Counted from the first letter of the stretch, positions 8,779 to 22,068 are shown. The stretch is DNA of 33,911 nucleotides from Candidatus Aciduliprofundum sp. (GCA_002878135.1 PNIT01000112.1:1-33911); one strand, 5' to 3'. Made by a program: numbers and translations. Notes: generated from the sequence alone by a model not told the origin.

Positions 8779-9330
8779 ATGGGTGATGATAGGGTTACCA
8801 TTGAAAACATAGTTGCATCAACAACCATTGCAGATAAATTAGATCTAAGTAGGATTGCCATAGTTCTGGATGGATCTGAGTATGAACCTGACCAGTTCCC
8901 AGGACTCATATACAGGCTGCATATTCCAAAAACTGCTGTACTCATATTCAGAAGCGGAAAGGTAAACTGCACTGGTGCAAAGGATATTGGAGCTGTGCAC
9001 CAGACCATAGATACAATTCTCCAGAAGCTAAGGAAGGCTGGCATAGATGTTTATGAAAATCCTGAGATAATAGTTCAGAATATAGTGGCTGTCTATGACC
9101 TGGGCGTGGACCTTAACCTCACGGACATAGCCATGAGCCTTGGACTGGAGAATGTTGAGTATGAACCTGAGCAATTCCCGGGTCTTGTATACAGGGTGGA
9201 GGAACCAAAGGTGGTTCTTCTACTCTTCGGTTCTGGAAAGGTAGTATGCACGGGCGCTAAGAAGGAAGAGGAGATACTCGAGGCAGTGAACAAGCTTAAG
9301 GAAGAGCTGAGGAAGATAGGTTACCTCTGA
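8779..9330 (+). CDS. tbp: TATA-box binding protein
   Basis: Two TBP repeats (VTIENIVASTTIADKLDL...YEPDQFPGLIYRL...SGKVNCTGAK; IVQNIVAVYDLGVDLNL...YEPEQFPGLVYRV...SGKVVCTGAK). ATG 8779 follows AAGGTGA; track start 8770 is GTG. Confidence 0.97.
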   Translation: MGDDRVTIENIVASTTIADKLDLSRIAIVLDGSEYEPDQFPGLIYRLHIPKTAVLIFRSGKVNCTGAKDIGAVHQTIDTILQKLRKAGIDVYENPEIIVQNIVAVYDLGVDLNLTDIAMSLGLENVEYEPEQFPGLVYRVEEPKVVLLLFGSGKVVCTGAKKEEEILEAVNKLKEELRKIGYL

Positions 9331-9332
9331 TC

Positions 9333-10835
9333 ATGCCCTGGCTTACAATAATACTTTTAATTTTTTTGTTCTGGTCCATAATTGTACTCTTTATAGCAAG
9401 GAGGAATTATAAGAGGATAAGACCGTACGGACCTGCCATTATGCTGAGCACAACAAGGGGCAGGGAGATAATAGAGAAATGGGGCAAGAGATCATTCTGG
9501 AGGTTCTATGGAGATATTTCCATTGCAATCACCATTGTTTTCATGATTTTTACCCTGGGAATACTTCTCTGGGAAGCCGTACTGGTTCTTGGTATACCAA
9601 AATCACTTGCACCCTCTCCCCTGGCTGCCCTTGGGCTTCCAGGTATAAACCCCTTCATCCCCATCACATACGGCATAGTGGCAATAGTTTTTGCTGTAAT
9701 CATACATGAGCTTTCACATGGCATACAGAGTGCAAACAATGGCATAGGCATAAGGTCCATGGGGGTACTCCTCTTCATAATACCTGTTGGCGCATTCGTT
9801 GAACCGGATGAGGAGAAGCTCTCCCAGAGTAAGAAGTCTGTCAGGATGAGGGTCTTTTCCTCTGGTCCATCAACAAACATAATTGCCGCCTTTGCATTCC
9901 TTGCGGTATTCCTTCTGATGCTTTCAACAGTTTCATCACCATCATCCGGGGCACTGGTTACATACTCGGATAATCAATCCATCAGACAAGGGGATCTGAT
10001 ACTATCAATAGATGGTGTAAACGTATCCGCAGGCATGATAAACTACATGAGGATTAATCCTGGAAAAAATGTAAGCGTGGAAATCATAAGGGATTCATCA
10101 TATATGACCGTTCAGACAATCTCAGGTCTCTGGGTAAACAGTGTTTTCAGCGGCAGCCCTGCATACATTTCTGGAATCAGGCCAGGGGAGATATTGATAT
10201 CAGTGAACAACATCATTATGAGGAACTACTCATTCTTCAACTCATTCATGGAGAACACATCAGCTGGACAGAAAATATTCCTCCATTTTCTGAAGGATGG
10301 AAAGAACTATTATTACAACGTTACACTAATGGATAAATACAAATTCTACCAGAGTTATGCACCAAATTACAACAGCGAATCCTATAAGGGGAAGGGGTTC
10401 CTGGGTGTTTCAATGGTATATATGAATATGACAGTTTCGGATCCTAAGGCCATGATATCAATGGTCTCCTACCCATTCTCATATGGTCTCTTCCAGGGAT
10501 TCATATTCCTCATAACTCTCCCATTCATAGGGCTTTCACCATTTCCAGCATATTTCCAGAGCGTATACTCTGTACCATTTTCACCCCTCATATTCTGGCC
10601 CCTTGCAAACATATTTTACTGGATATTCTGGATAAACCTGATGCTGGGCCTTACCAATGCACTACCATTACTACCCCTTGATGGTGGCTATGTACTCAGG
10701 GATCTCCTATCCAGCATATTTGAGAGATATAAGATGTTAAAGCCTGAGAGAATTGCCTCAATAATCACCATATCACTTTCATTGATAGTCCTATTCCTAA
10801 TACTCTGGCAGTTCATCTATCCAAGAATTTCTTAA
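9333..10835 (+). CDS. Site-2 protease (M50) family membrane metalloprotease with PDZ-like region
   Basis: IIHELSHGIQ HExxH motif, PLLPLDGGY second metal motif, multiple TM segments, PDZ-like ISGIRPGEILISVNN. Confidence 0.9.
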   Translation: MPWLTIILLIFLFWSIIVLFIARRNYKRIRPYGPAIMLSTTRGREIIEKWGKRSFWRFYGDISIAITIVFMIFTLGILLWEAVLVLGIPKSLAPSPLAALGLPGINPFIPITYGIVAIVFAVIIHELSHGIQSANNGIGIRSMGVLLFIIPVGAFVEPDEEKLSQSKKSVRMRVFSSGPSTNIIAAFAFLAVFLLMLSTVSSPSSGALVTYSDNQSIRQGDLILSIDGVNVSAGMINYMRINPGKNVSVEIIRDSSYMTVQTISGLWVNSVFSGSPAYISGIRPGEILISVNNIIMRNYSFFNSFMENTSAGQKIFLHFLKDGKNYYYNVTLMDKYKFYQSYAPNYNSESYKGKGFLGVSMVYMNMTVSDPKAMISMVSYPFSYGLFQGFIFLITLPFIGLSPFPAYFQSVYSVPFSPLIFWPLANIFYWIFWINLMLGLTNALPLLPLDGGYVLRDLLSSIFERYKMLKPERIASIITISLSLIVLFLILWQFIYPRIS

Positions 10836-11074
10836 AATCCAAGGGTTGTCTGTACCCTGTCCCCCTCCTCGGGGAAAAGGGCCCTGAATGTTTTATCCTC
10901 CTTTATTATGTCATAAAGTGTAACATACTCCTTTGAAATCCTGTACTTTGACCTTACCTTTGGTTCAAATGATACGAAGTTAAAGCATAGCCTGCATTTG
11001 CTTGGCTTGGAAACAATGAAATAGCATTTTCCCTCCCTGTGGTAGATGCAATAATTCTCAAGGGGTTTTTCCAT
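10832..11074 (-). CDS. Small Cys-rich hypothetical protein, 80 aa
   Basis: CIYHREGKC...CRLC tetracysteine pattern suggesting a metal site; intact ORF. Confidence 0.65.
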   Translation of the reverse strand: MEKPLENYCIYHREGKCYFIVSKPSKCRLCFNFVSFEPKVRSKYRISKEYVTLYDIIKEDKTFRALFPEEGDRVQTTLGF

Positions 11075-11132
11075 GTGTATTGCAATGTCTTCAAATTTAA
11101 AAAAATTTTCTATGAAATATTATATCCATAGA

Positions 11133-11579
11133 ATGCTTATCAGTGAAAGGATGATAAGGGAAGGAACAATAAAGGACTTCGATATAATCAAGAGGATTGA
11201 GAAGAGGTTATTCGGTAGATTTTCATATATGGATGAGGAGATCAGGGAGATGCTGAACAGTTCCATCACTCTAATATTCGATGATAAGGGATACATATCA
11301 TTCTTCTTCGAGGATGATTCCTGCCATGTTGAATCGATAGGCGTGCTACCTGGAGAAAAGGGTAAGGGTATAGGGAGGGCACTCATGGAATCCATGGAAA
11401 AAATTTGCAGGGAAAGTGGGAAGAAAAAGGTGGTGCTTGAGGTGAGGGAGAAAAATTTCAGGGCGATAGCATTCTATGAAAAGCTCGGATACAGGAGGGT
11501 GAGGCTCATTGAAAATTACTACATTATCAAATACAGGGGCTCCAGGAATGCATATCTGATGGAGAAATATTTGAGCTGA
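11133..11579 (+). CDS. GNAT-family N-acetyltransferase
   Basis: VESIGVLPGEKGKGIGRALMESMEKI...LEVREKNFRAIAFYEKLGYRRV; start chosen over track start 11073 because of a TATA-like A/T tract just upstream. Confidence 0.8.
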   Translation: MLISERMIREGTIKDFDIIKRIEKRLFGRFSYMDEEIREMLNSSITLIFDDKGYISFFFEDDSCHVESIGVLPGEKGKGIGRALMESMEKICRESGKKKVVLEVREKNFRAIAFYEKLGYRRVRLIENYYIIKYRGSRNAYLMEKYLS

Positions 11580-11645
11580 TTCCTAAACACAACATTCTAT
11601 CAGGGCATACTGAATGTATACAATCATTTAAATGATGGGAGGAGG

Positions 11646-12386
11646 TCATGGCCTGAACCATGTGATTGAAAAATAGAGAAAGTCAGGCCCTGGCAATGCC
11701 AGGAGCAGAACCTTTTTAACACCGTGAGCCACCCTTGCAAGCCCTGCTATCTCTATCCACTCCATGCCGCTCCTCAGTATCTTCACCATGTACCTTGAAT
11801 GAACCTCATCCCTTTTCACATAGGCGATGAATTCTGTACCAAATTTAAGACCTGACTTTACCCTGCATCCCCTTTTCACAAGATCATCATGGAGATTCTT
11901 TTTCTCCTGATCACTAAACTCTCCAACACCCTCGCCGAAATAGTCATCAAATCCATTGAATTCCCCCGAAACATCAACGCACTTTACCATAAAATATGTG
12001 CAGTCAAGGTCATCATCCACTATGGCAGCAAGAAAATCTGAAAGTTTTACATTATCAAGTTTATCCCTCGGTGAAAAAATCTTAACAGCAACATTCTCTC
12101 TCCTCAGGTAAAGATCAGGTCCAATGGAATAGCCCCTTTTCCTCAGATCCCTGTAAACTGCATATTTCCTTCTATCAACACCCAGGATCCTATCCAGTTC
12201 CGAAGATGGTAATTCTGTCCCCTCATAAACTAGAACCGCACCCCTCTCCCTAACAAGGTATAGTGCCTCCAGTGGGTCCAGATAGAAATCCTTTTTTCCT
12301 GTTACACTGTATCCTTCATTTATGAGTGAATTTCTCAGGGATCTGTCCCTAAAAAATATCCTTCCATTCTTAAGGTTGAATCTCAT
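11646..12386 (-). CDS. endA: tRNA-splicing endonuclease
   Basis: YAVYRDLRKRGYSIGPDLYLRR; C-terminal catalytic region KSGLKFGTEFIAYVKRDEVHSRYMVKIL...GLARVAHGVKKVLLLAL; internal ATG at 12386 gives a 4-nt overlap with the upstream GTPase gene. Confidence 0.88.
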   Translation of the reverse strand: MRFNLKNGRIFFRDRSLRNSLINEGYSVTGKKDFYLDPLEALYLVRERGAVLVYEGTELPSSELDRILGVDRRKYAVYRDLRKRGYSIGPDLYLRRENVAVKIFSPRDKLDNVKLSDFLAAIVDDDLDCTYFMVKCVDVSGEFNGFDDYFGEGVGEFSDQEKKNLHDDLVKRGCRVKSGLKFGTEFIAYVKRDEVHSRYMVKILRSGMEWIEIAGLARVAHGVKKVLLLALPGPDFLYFSITWFRP

Positions 12387-12901
12387 ATTAATGTGGTACC
12401 TTTCACTATCTTCCTGCACATATATGTAAAGCCTTCCTCAACATTTTCTCCAGTTTTGGCGCTCACGACACCATAAAGTAGTGCATTCAAATCCTCTGAA
12501 ACACATTTTATCTCCTCCATCCAGAATTCAGCCATGTATTTCAGATCAGATTTGTTACCCACAATTACAACGTTTATCCTGGGATTAATATCCAGAACCT
12601 TTTTTCCAAGCCTCTCCACGGCATCAAGTGAAGCCATCCTTGTTACGTCGCTCACAAGTATAACGGCCTTTGAATTCTCTATCTTCTTTGGTGAAAGGTT
12701 AGAAGGATCCATCTCCTGCAGAAGTACCTCAAGGTTTTTCTGTGTACAGTTCACCTTCTTCCTGACCAGCTGAAGGGATAGGTCCTCATTTTCATTGGGT
12801 GGGAATACTCCAAAAACAAATCTACTTATAAGGGACGTCTTTCCAACTCCCCTTTCACCGATGATCCCCACTTTCCACAGGGTCGTGTTTTTATCCATCA
12901 C
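12383..12901 (-). CDS. Ras/Rab-like small GTPase, atypical (no recognisable DxxG)
   Basis: GERGVGKTSLISRFVFG P-loop, VVIVGNKSDL (NKxD), VVSAKTGENVEEGF (SAK). Confidence 0.8.
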   Translation of the reverse strand: MMDKNTTLWKVGIIGERGVGKTSLISRFVFGVFPPNENEDLSLQLVRKKVNCTQKNLEVLLQEMDPSNLSPKKIENSKAVILVSDVTRMASLDAVERLGKKVLDINPRINVVIVGNKSDLKYMAEFWMEEIKCVSEDLNALLYGVVSAKTGENVEEGFTYMCRKIVKGTTLI

Positions 12902-12905
12902 TTTG

Positions 12906-14945
12906 TTATAACATTCTGTATTTAAATATTTTTTTCCTGGACCTCAATAAATTTGCCTCTTCCACTATGGATAATGAGATCTTTTCACCTATACCAGGTA
13001 TTTTTGCAATCTTTTCAGGATCTGCATTCGCTATATCCTCAATCGTTCTATATCCAAAATTGTAGAGTCTTCTCGCGCGTACCCTTCCCACGCCCCTCAG
13101 CTCTATGAGGTCAAGGAGCTCAGGTCTTACACCGTACTTCACCCTTTTCCAAAGTATCTCAATCTTTGGAGCGTGTGGAGAATTAAGCATATAGGCAATC
13201 CTTGAATATGAATAGAGGAGCCAGTCGGCTATCTCCACCCTCATATGAACATCCCCCGGCCCTATGCCATACTTTGTAATTATATCGTTTATGTCCTCCT
13301 CATCAGCCCAGTCGCTGAGCATTAGTGCTGTTTTGTAAGCATCACCATCCATCTCCTGAAATCCAGGATGATCAGGTACTGGAAAATCCTCATCCCTTGA
13401 ACTGAGCGGTATCATCTCGCTTGAGGAGGATATCACATAGAGCGCATAGAGATCACTGTATGGTAGTGAGAATGAATTCCTGAAGGATATACCTGTAAGT
13501 GGATCAAGATAAAGATCAGAAACCATCTTTCCAAACTTAGTGGTTCTCAGCTTCCTGAAGGTAGTAACGAGCTCCTCATCCTCAAGGAATGATAGAGTGT
13601 CCTTTACAAGGTATTTAAGATCAGCGTACCCCCTGTGATAAAGGAAGGTATTTTCAAAGAATTTTAAAAGACCCTCCTCATCATCAACGATCTCCGAGGC
13701 AATTATACCCAGCATATGTATCCTGAATGCATTCATATTGTCAAGCCTGGATGTTATGTCATCTATCTCAAGGAGTTCATCAAAATCAACATATCCCTTC
13801 CTCGATACAACTATGCCCTCGCCATAAACATCATATCTTGGCCTGCCTGCCCTTCCCAGCATCTGCTTTATCTCGAATGCTGGTATTGGTACACTCCCTT
13901 CCTCAGAATACCTTGTTATATCCCTAACGATCACCGTCCTTGCTGGTAGGTTAACACCTGCAGCAAGTGTTGGTGTTGCAACGAGACATTTTATCTTCCT
14001 CTCCTTGAATTTTGTCTCAACAAACCTTCTCTGCGCATTTGATAGACCCGCATGGTGAAAGCATACACCATGCCTTGCATTCTCTATGATCTTATCATCG
14101 TATATGTTCTTCTCCTCATCTATGGACCGGGGTAATTCAAATTCCTCTGTGTAATCCATGGTGATGTCCCTCAGTTTTTCAGCAAGTGATTCGGCATAGC
14201 TCCTCCTGTTAACGAATATGAGGACCTGACCCCCATTCTCCAGGGATCTCCTCACGAGATTTCCAATCCTCAGCTTATCCTCCTTCACGAACTCCATGTC
14301 CCCATCCTGGAATTCAAGCATACCATCGTGGTATATGCCTATCCTAAGTGGTACTGGCCTGAATTCGCTGTATACAAAGTCTGCATCAAGCCATTCCGCA
14401 ATCTCCCTGTAATTTTTGATGGTTGCGGATAGAGCTACCAGCTGAAGGCTATTCTTTATGAACTTCATCCTTGTGAGTACCATCTCAAGGGTGGGTCCCC
14501 TCTCCACATCCTGTAACATGTGTATCTCATCAACAACCATGACACCAACAGAATATAGGTAATCTGGGTCATGCCTAAGTATGGAATCAATCTTTTCGTA
14601 AACAGCAACAACAACATCCGCCTCCTTCAATTCCTTTGCTGGTGAATCATAATCACCCATTGAGAGCATGATCTTGTATTCATCTCCTAAAAGATCCTGG
14701 AGCTCATCATACTTTTCAACTGCCAGGGCCCTCAATGGAACAACATAGATTGCCCTCATATTGAGGGAAAGGGCCCTGAGTATTGCAGCATAGGCGATCA
14801 AGGTCTTTCCACTTGCGGTGGGTATGGATACCACCAGGCTCCTCCCCTGCATTATCTTCTCAATGGATTCCTTCTGGGGAGGATAGAGCTTTTCCACGCC
14901 CATCCTTTCCAGCATCTCCCTGAATTTTTTCTCAAATTCCATCAT
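12906..14945 (-). CDS. hel308: Hel308-type Ski2-like DNA helicase
   Basis: PTASGKT, DEIH, VALSATI, FHHAGL, QMLGRAGRP motifs and C-terminal helix-hairpin-helix GVGRVRARRLYNFGYRTIEDIANADPEKIAKIPGIGEK. Confidence 0.95.
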   Translation of the reverse strand: MMEFEKKFREMLERMGVEKLYPPQKESIEKIMQGRSLVVSIPTASGKTLIAYAAILRALSLNMRAIYVVPLRALAVEKYDELQDLLGDEYKIMLSMGDYDSPAKELKEADVVVAVYEKIDSILRHDPDYLYSVGVMVVDEIHMLQDVERGPTLEMVLTRMKFIKNSLQLVALSATIKNYREIAEWLDADFVYSEFRPVPLRIGIYHDGMLEFQDGDMEFVKEDKLRIGNLVRRSLENGGQVLIFVNRRSYAESLAEKLRDITMDYTEEFELPRSIDEEKNIYDDKIIENARHGVCFHHAGLSNAQRRFVETKFKERKIKCLVATPTLAAGVNLPARTVIVRDITRYSEEGSVPIPAFEIKQMLGRAGRPRYDVYGEGIVVSRKGYVDFDELLEIDDITSRLDNMNAFRIHMLGIIASEIVDDEEGLLKFFENTFLYHRGYADLKYLVKDTLSFLEDEELVTTFRKLRTTKFGKMVSDLYLDPLTGISFRNSFSLPYSDLYALYVISSSSEMIPLSSRDEDFPVPDHPGFQEMDGDAYKTALMLSDWADEEDINDIITKYGIGPGDVHMRVEIADWLLYSYSRIAYMLNSPHAPKIEILWKRVKYGVRPELLDLIELRGVGRVRARRLYNFGYRTIEDIANADPEKIAKIPGIGEKISLSIVEEANLLRSRKKIFKYRML

Positions 14946-14994
14946 ATGGTATTATGTGAAAAGGTTTATGAACTTTCATATAATCACAAAAGCA

Positions 14995-17588
14995 ATGAAC
15001 AAAGATCCCTTAGACCTCGATGCATTCCACAGGAACGGATTTGAAAGAAGGGTCTGTAAGAAATGCGGTGCAAGGTTCTGGTCAAGGCGGGAGAGGGAAA
15101 CCTGCGGCGAATTCCCATGCGATCCATACACATTCATGGACAGACCTGTTATGAACAGAAGCCTCAGCTTTTATGAGATGATGGATCACTTCCTCAGGTT
15201 TTTTGAGGAGAGGGGACACACCGTGATAAACAGGTACCCTGTTGTTGCAAGGTGGAGGAAGGATGTATTCCTTGTAAATGCATCAATATATGATTTCCAG
15301 CCACATGTCACATCAGGGCAGGTGCCACCCCCTGCAAATCCCCTCGTGGTCCCGCAGCCCTGCATAAGGATGGTGGATATTGATGATGTTGGGAAAACTG
15401 GAAGGCATCTTACAAGCTTCATCATGCTCGGGCATCATGCATTCAACTACCCGGATGATTACAAGTACTGGAAGGATGAAACTGTGGAATATTCACTTGA
15501 ATTCCTCAAGTCCCTTGGTGTTGACCCAGATCTGGTAACATTCAAGGAGAAGCCATGGATAGGGGGTGGAAATGGTGGTTATGCTGTGGAGGTGATAGTT
15601 GCAGGTCTAGAGCTTGCAACACTCGTCTTCATGGAGTTCAAGGAGGATCCTTCAGGTGATATTGAAATAGAGGGTAAAAGGTTCGTACCAATGCCCCTCA
15701 AGGTGGTTGACACGGGCTATGGCCTGGAAAGGTTTGTCTGGTCATCCATGGCATTGCCATCCGTCTTTGATTCCATATATGGTGATACCATCGATCTTAT
15801 ATTTTCAATGAAGGGTATTAAAAAGCCTGAAAACTACAATGAAATAGTAAAGGGATTTGTTTCCATAGAGAACAAGGAAAATCTTGAGGATGAACTGAGA
15901 AGGTTATTCGATAGGGAAACTGTCTCTTTCATAGAGATTCTAAGGAAGGTACACGTGATTGCTGATCATACAAGGACATTAATATTTATGCTGAACGATG
16001 GCATTGTCCCATCAAATTCAAAGGCAGGGTACCTCGCAAGGATGATAATAAGGAGATTCTTCAGGGTGCTCGAGGACCTTGGCATACAGGATAGGATGGA
16101 CGAGATAATAAGATTCCAGTTCAACAAATTCTCAAGGCAGCTAGACCCGCAGATGCTACCCATAATATTGGATATAATGAAGGTAGAGCATGAAAGGTAC
16201 AGGGAGACCATGGAAAAGGGTATGGCGATAGTGGACAGGCTGCTGAAGGAGAGGAAGATAGGTGTGGAGGATCTCATTGAGCTTTACGATACGCACGGTA
16301 TACAGCCCGAGCTCGTGGCCGAGAGGGCCATGTCCAAGGGTATTGAAATCAAAATACCAGATAACTTCAGGTCTCTTGTTGCATCAAGGCACGAGAGGCA
16401 GGAGCTGGAGAAGGAGGAGAATGTTGCCCTAAATTTCCCACCCACGGAGGCACTTTACTACAGGGATCCCTACATGAAGGAGTTCGATGCAAATGTTATA
16501 CACTCTGAGGAAGGGATTGTTATTCTGGACAGGACATGCTTTTATCCAGAGGGTGGAGGACAGCCGGGTGATACGGGCTATCTGATATGCGGTGATAAGA
16601 GGATCAGGGTAAAGGGTGTAAAAAAGTATGGGGAGGTTATAGTGCACAGCATAGATGGAAGGATAGATTGTAAAGAAGTACACGGGATCATTGACTGGGA
16701 GAGGAGGTACAGTCTGATGAAGAACCATACTGCAACGCATATACTCCTCTACAGCTGCAGGAAGGTACTTGGCAAGCATGTATGGCAGGCAGGAGCCCAG
16801 AAGGATGAATTTCTATCAAGGCTGGATATAACACACTATAAGAAGATAAGCAGGGAGGAGATAATGGAGATTGAGAGAGAGGCACTCAGGGTTATTACTG
16901 AAAATGTACAGGTAGAGAGCTCATGGATGGACAGGAACGATGCTGAGAAGATCTACGGATTCAAGCTATACGAGGGTGGTATACCCCCTGGGAAGGTAAT
17001 CAGGGTGGTAAAGATAGGTGACTATGATGCCGAGGGATGCGGTGGAACACATGTGGCCAGGACAGGTGAGATAGGATTCATAAAGATACTGAAGGAAGAG
17101 AGGATACAGGATGGTGTATCAAGGCTGGTCTTTTCATCGGGTGAGGGTGCACTGAGGATAGTTCATGAGAATGAGAACATACTCCATGAGGCATCATCCA
17201 TACTCAGGGTATCCCCAGAAGAACTGCCCAGGGCCTCAAAGAGGTTCTTCGAGGAATGGAAATACCTGAATAAGATAAAGGAGAGGTATGAGGAAACAAT
17301 CATCTCACTTGAGATTGACAGGATAATATCCAGGCCAATCGTTAAAAATAATGTAAAGTTGTATTACGGTGAGATGGATGATTCCCTTGTGATGAAATCA
17401 CTGAGGAAACTGAAGGAAAAGGAATCGATATTCTTCATATATGGAAAGAATATTGGGGTAATAGTTGATAACACATCACTCAGGATACTGGAAAGATTAA
17501 ATTTAAGTGGAAAAATTAATAAAAATATACTTATACTGGAGAACTCCGATCCAAAGGAGATATTGAAGGCCATAGAGAGTGTTCTGGG

Positions 17589-17592
<4 letters not shown>
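14995..17592 (+). CDS. alaS: Alanyl-tRNA synthetase
   Basis: Archaeal AlaRS N-terminus, editing-domain HTATHIL and CGGTH; ATG 14995 preferred to GTG 14956. Confidence 0.96.
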
Positions 17593-20361
<2,769 letters not shown>

Positions 20362-20386
20362 TAAAAAATTTTGATATGGATATCCA

Positions 20387-21985
20387 ATGATGATTCTTGA
20401 CAGGAAGGGTCTTGAGGAAAAATTTCTTGAGATTGAGGATAAATCAACGATTGCAATAGCAGGTTTTAATAATTCCGTGACACCCCTTCTCCTAATGTAT
20501 TCTCTCTACGAGACCTATAAGAAATTTGGAAGACCAAGGGAGCTCTTCATTGAGATTGAATCATTCCCTGGAGTTCCGGGAACAGGCCTGGATGTCATTG
20601 CAAGGGATATGTATGAAAATGGTGATAGTGGATTCATATCAGGGATGCTCCTGCCATACCTCTACAGATCAGAATACCTTCAGAGAATGGTTTATGAGGA
20701 ATTCTTTGAGGCATATTCATTCAGCATAGGTATAGCAACATCCATTTTCAGGGAGATGGCAGCTGGAAGGCCAGGAGTAATGACAAGGATTGGTCTAGGA
20801 ACATTCCATGATCCGAGAAATTCAGGTTCATTCCTTAATGAGAAGGCAAGGAGGGAGAAGAGGTGCAGGGTGGATATACTTTACATCGATGGAGAGGAAT
20901 ACCTTTTTTACAGGGCACCTAAGCCAAGATATTCCTTCATAAGGGGTTCATATGCGGATACCATTGGAAACATTACCATGAGGAGGGAGGCCATATACGG
21001 TGCCACACTCCCTGTTGCCATGTCCGCCAAGGCCATGCCAGATCAGGGGAAGGTGTTTGCACAGGTGGAGGCCATAGTGAAGACAGGTACAATACCACCA
21101 AAGGAGGTTCATGTGCCCGGGCCCATAGTTGATTATGTTGTTATCTCAGAAGAAGGTACGCATCCCCAGGCTGCCACATTTTATTACGATCCCAGGGTAT
21201 CCGGGGAAATAATACCTGAAAGACTTGAAACAAAGAGAACTTCTGGAAAACTTGATGGGAGAGAGATCATAAGGAGGAGGCTTTCCATGGAATTAAACTC
21301 CCTTATAAAGGAATTAGGGAGACCAATAATAGTGAACCTCGGTACAGGGATACCTTCGGAGATAGGACCAATCCTTGAGAGGCTTGGTATAAATGGGAGT
21401 GTTTATACAACTGTTGAATCCGGTCCATGGGGAGGAATTGCACTTGCTGGAAATGACTTTGGTGCAGCAATATCACCATTTGCAGTAATACCGCAGGCTG
21501 ACCAGTTTTCAATCTATGAGGGTGGCATAGCGGATGCCGCCTCACTTGGATTCCTCCAGGTTGATTCCGAAGGCAATGTTAACCCTTCAGTTCTTGATTG
21601 GAGGATACCAGGCCCTGGAGGTTTCACGGATATATCAAATGGCATTTCAAGGATATATTTTGCAGGTGGCTTCACAGGGGGGAAGAGTGATATAACTGTG
21701 AGGGAAGGTAATATTGTAATAGAGAGGGAAGGGGATGTTAAAAAGTTTGTAAACAGGGTAAAGGAGATATTCTTCAATGGTAAGGTTGCTCTGATGGAGA
21801 AAAAGAAAATAAAATATATAACGGAAAGGGCAGTATTCTCACTAACAAATGATGGTATTATGCTTGAAGAGATCGCCCCGGGTATAGATATTGACAGGGA
21901 TATACTCCCGATGATGGATTTCACTCCTATCATAAGGGATGTTAGAACAATGGACAAAAACATATTCAGGGATTCATTCCCCTAG
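20387..21985 (+). CDS. Family I CoA-transferase (YdiF / propionate CoA-transferase-like)
   Basis: Fused alpha/beta architecture; NLGTGIPSEIGPILERLG and TVESGPWGG with likely catalytic Glu. Confidence 0.85.
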   Translation: MMILDRKGLEEKFLEIEDKSTIAIAGFNNSVTPLLLMYSLYETYKKFGRPRELFIEIESFPGVPGTGLDVIARDMYENGDSGFISGMLLPYLYRSEYLQRMVYEEFFEAYSFSIGIATSIFREMAAGRPGVMTRIGLGTFHDPRNSGSFLNEKARREKRCRVDILYIDGEEYLFYRAPKPRYSFIRGSYADTIGNITMRREAIYGATLPVAMSAKAMPDQGKVFAQVEAIVKTGTIPPKEVHVPGPIVDYVVISEEGTHPQAATFYYDPRVSGEIIPERLETKRTSGKLDGREIIRRRLSMELNSLIKELGRPIIVNLGTGIPSEIGPILERLGINGSVYTTVESGPWGGIALAGNDFGAAISPFAVIPQADQFSIYEGGIADAASLGFLQVDSEGNVNPSVLDWRIPGPGGFTDISNGISRIYFAGGFTGGKSDITVREGNIVIEREGDVKKFVNRVKEIFFNGKVALMEKKKIKYITERAVFSLTNDGIMLEEIAPGIDIDRDILPMMDFTPIIRDVRTMDKNIFRDSFP

Positions 21986-21991
21986 TTAAAG

Positions 21992-22064
21992 AGCCACCGG
22001 AGGGAATCGGACCCCCGACCTGCTGATTACAAGTCAGCCGCTCTACCTACTGAGCTACGGTGGC
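21992..22064 (-). tRNA. tRNA-Thr(TGT), 73 nt, no encoded CCA
   Basis: Manual cloverleaf: GCCACCG/CGGTGGC + U73, anticodon arm GCTGA-CTTGTAA-TCAGC, T arm GGGGG-TCCGATT-CCCTC (C at position 55). Confidence 0.94.
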
Positions 22065-22068
22065 TTTC

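Noticed and set aside
13716-13949. Overlapping plus-strand ORFs within hel308
   Set aside because: Antisense to helicase motifs (GRAGRP region); composition biased, no independent evidence.
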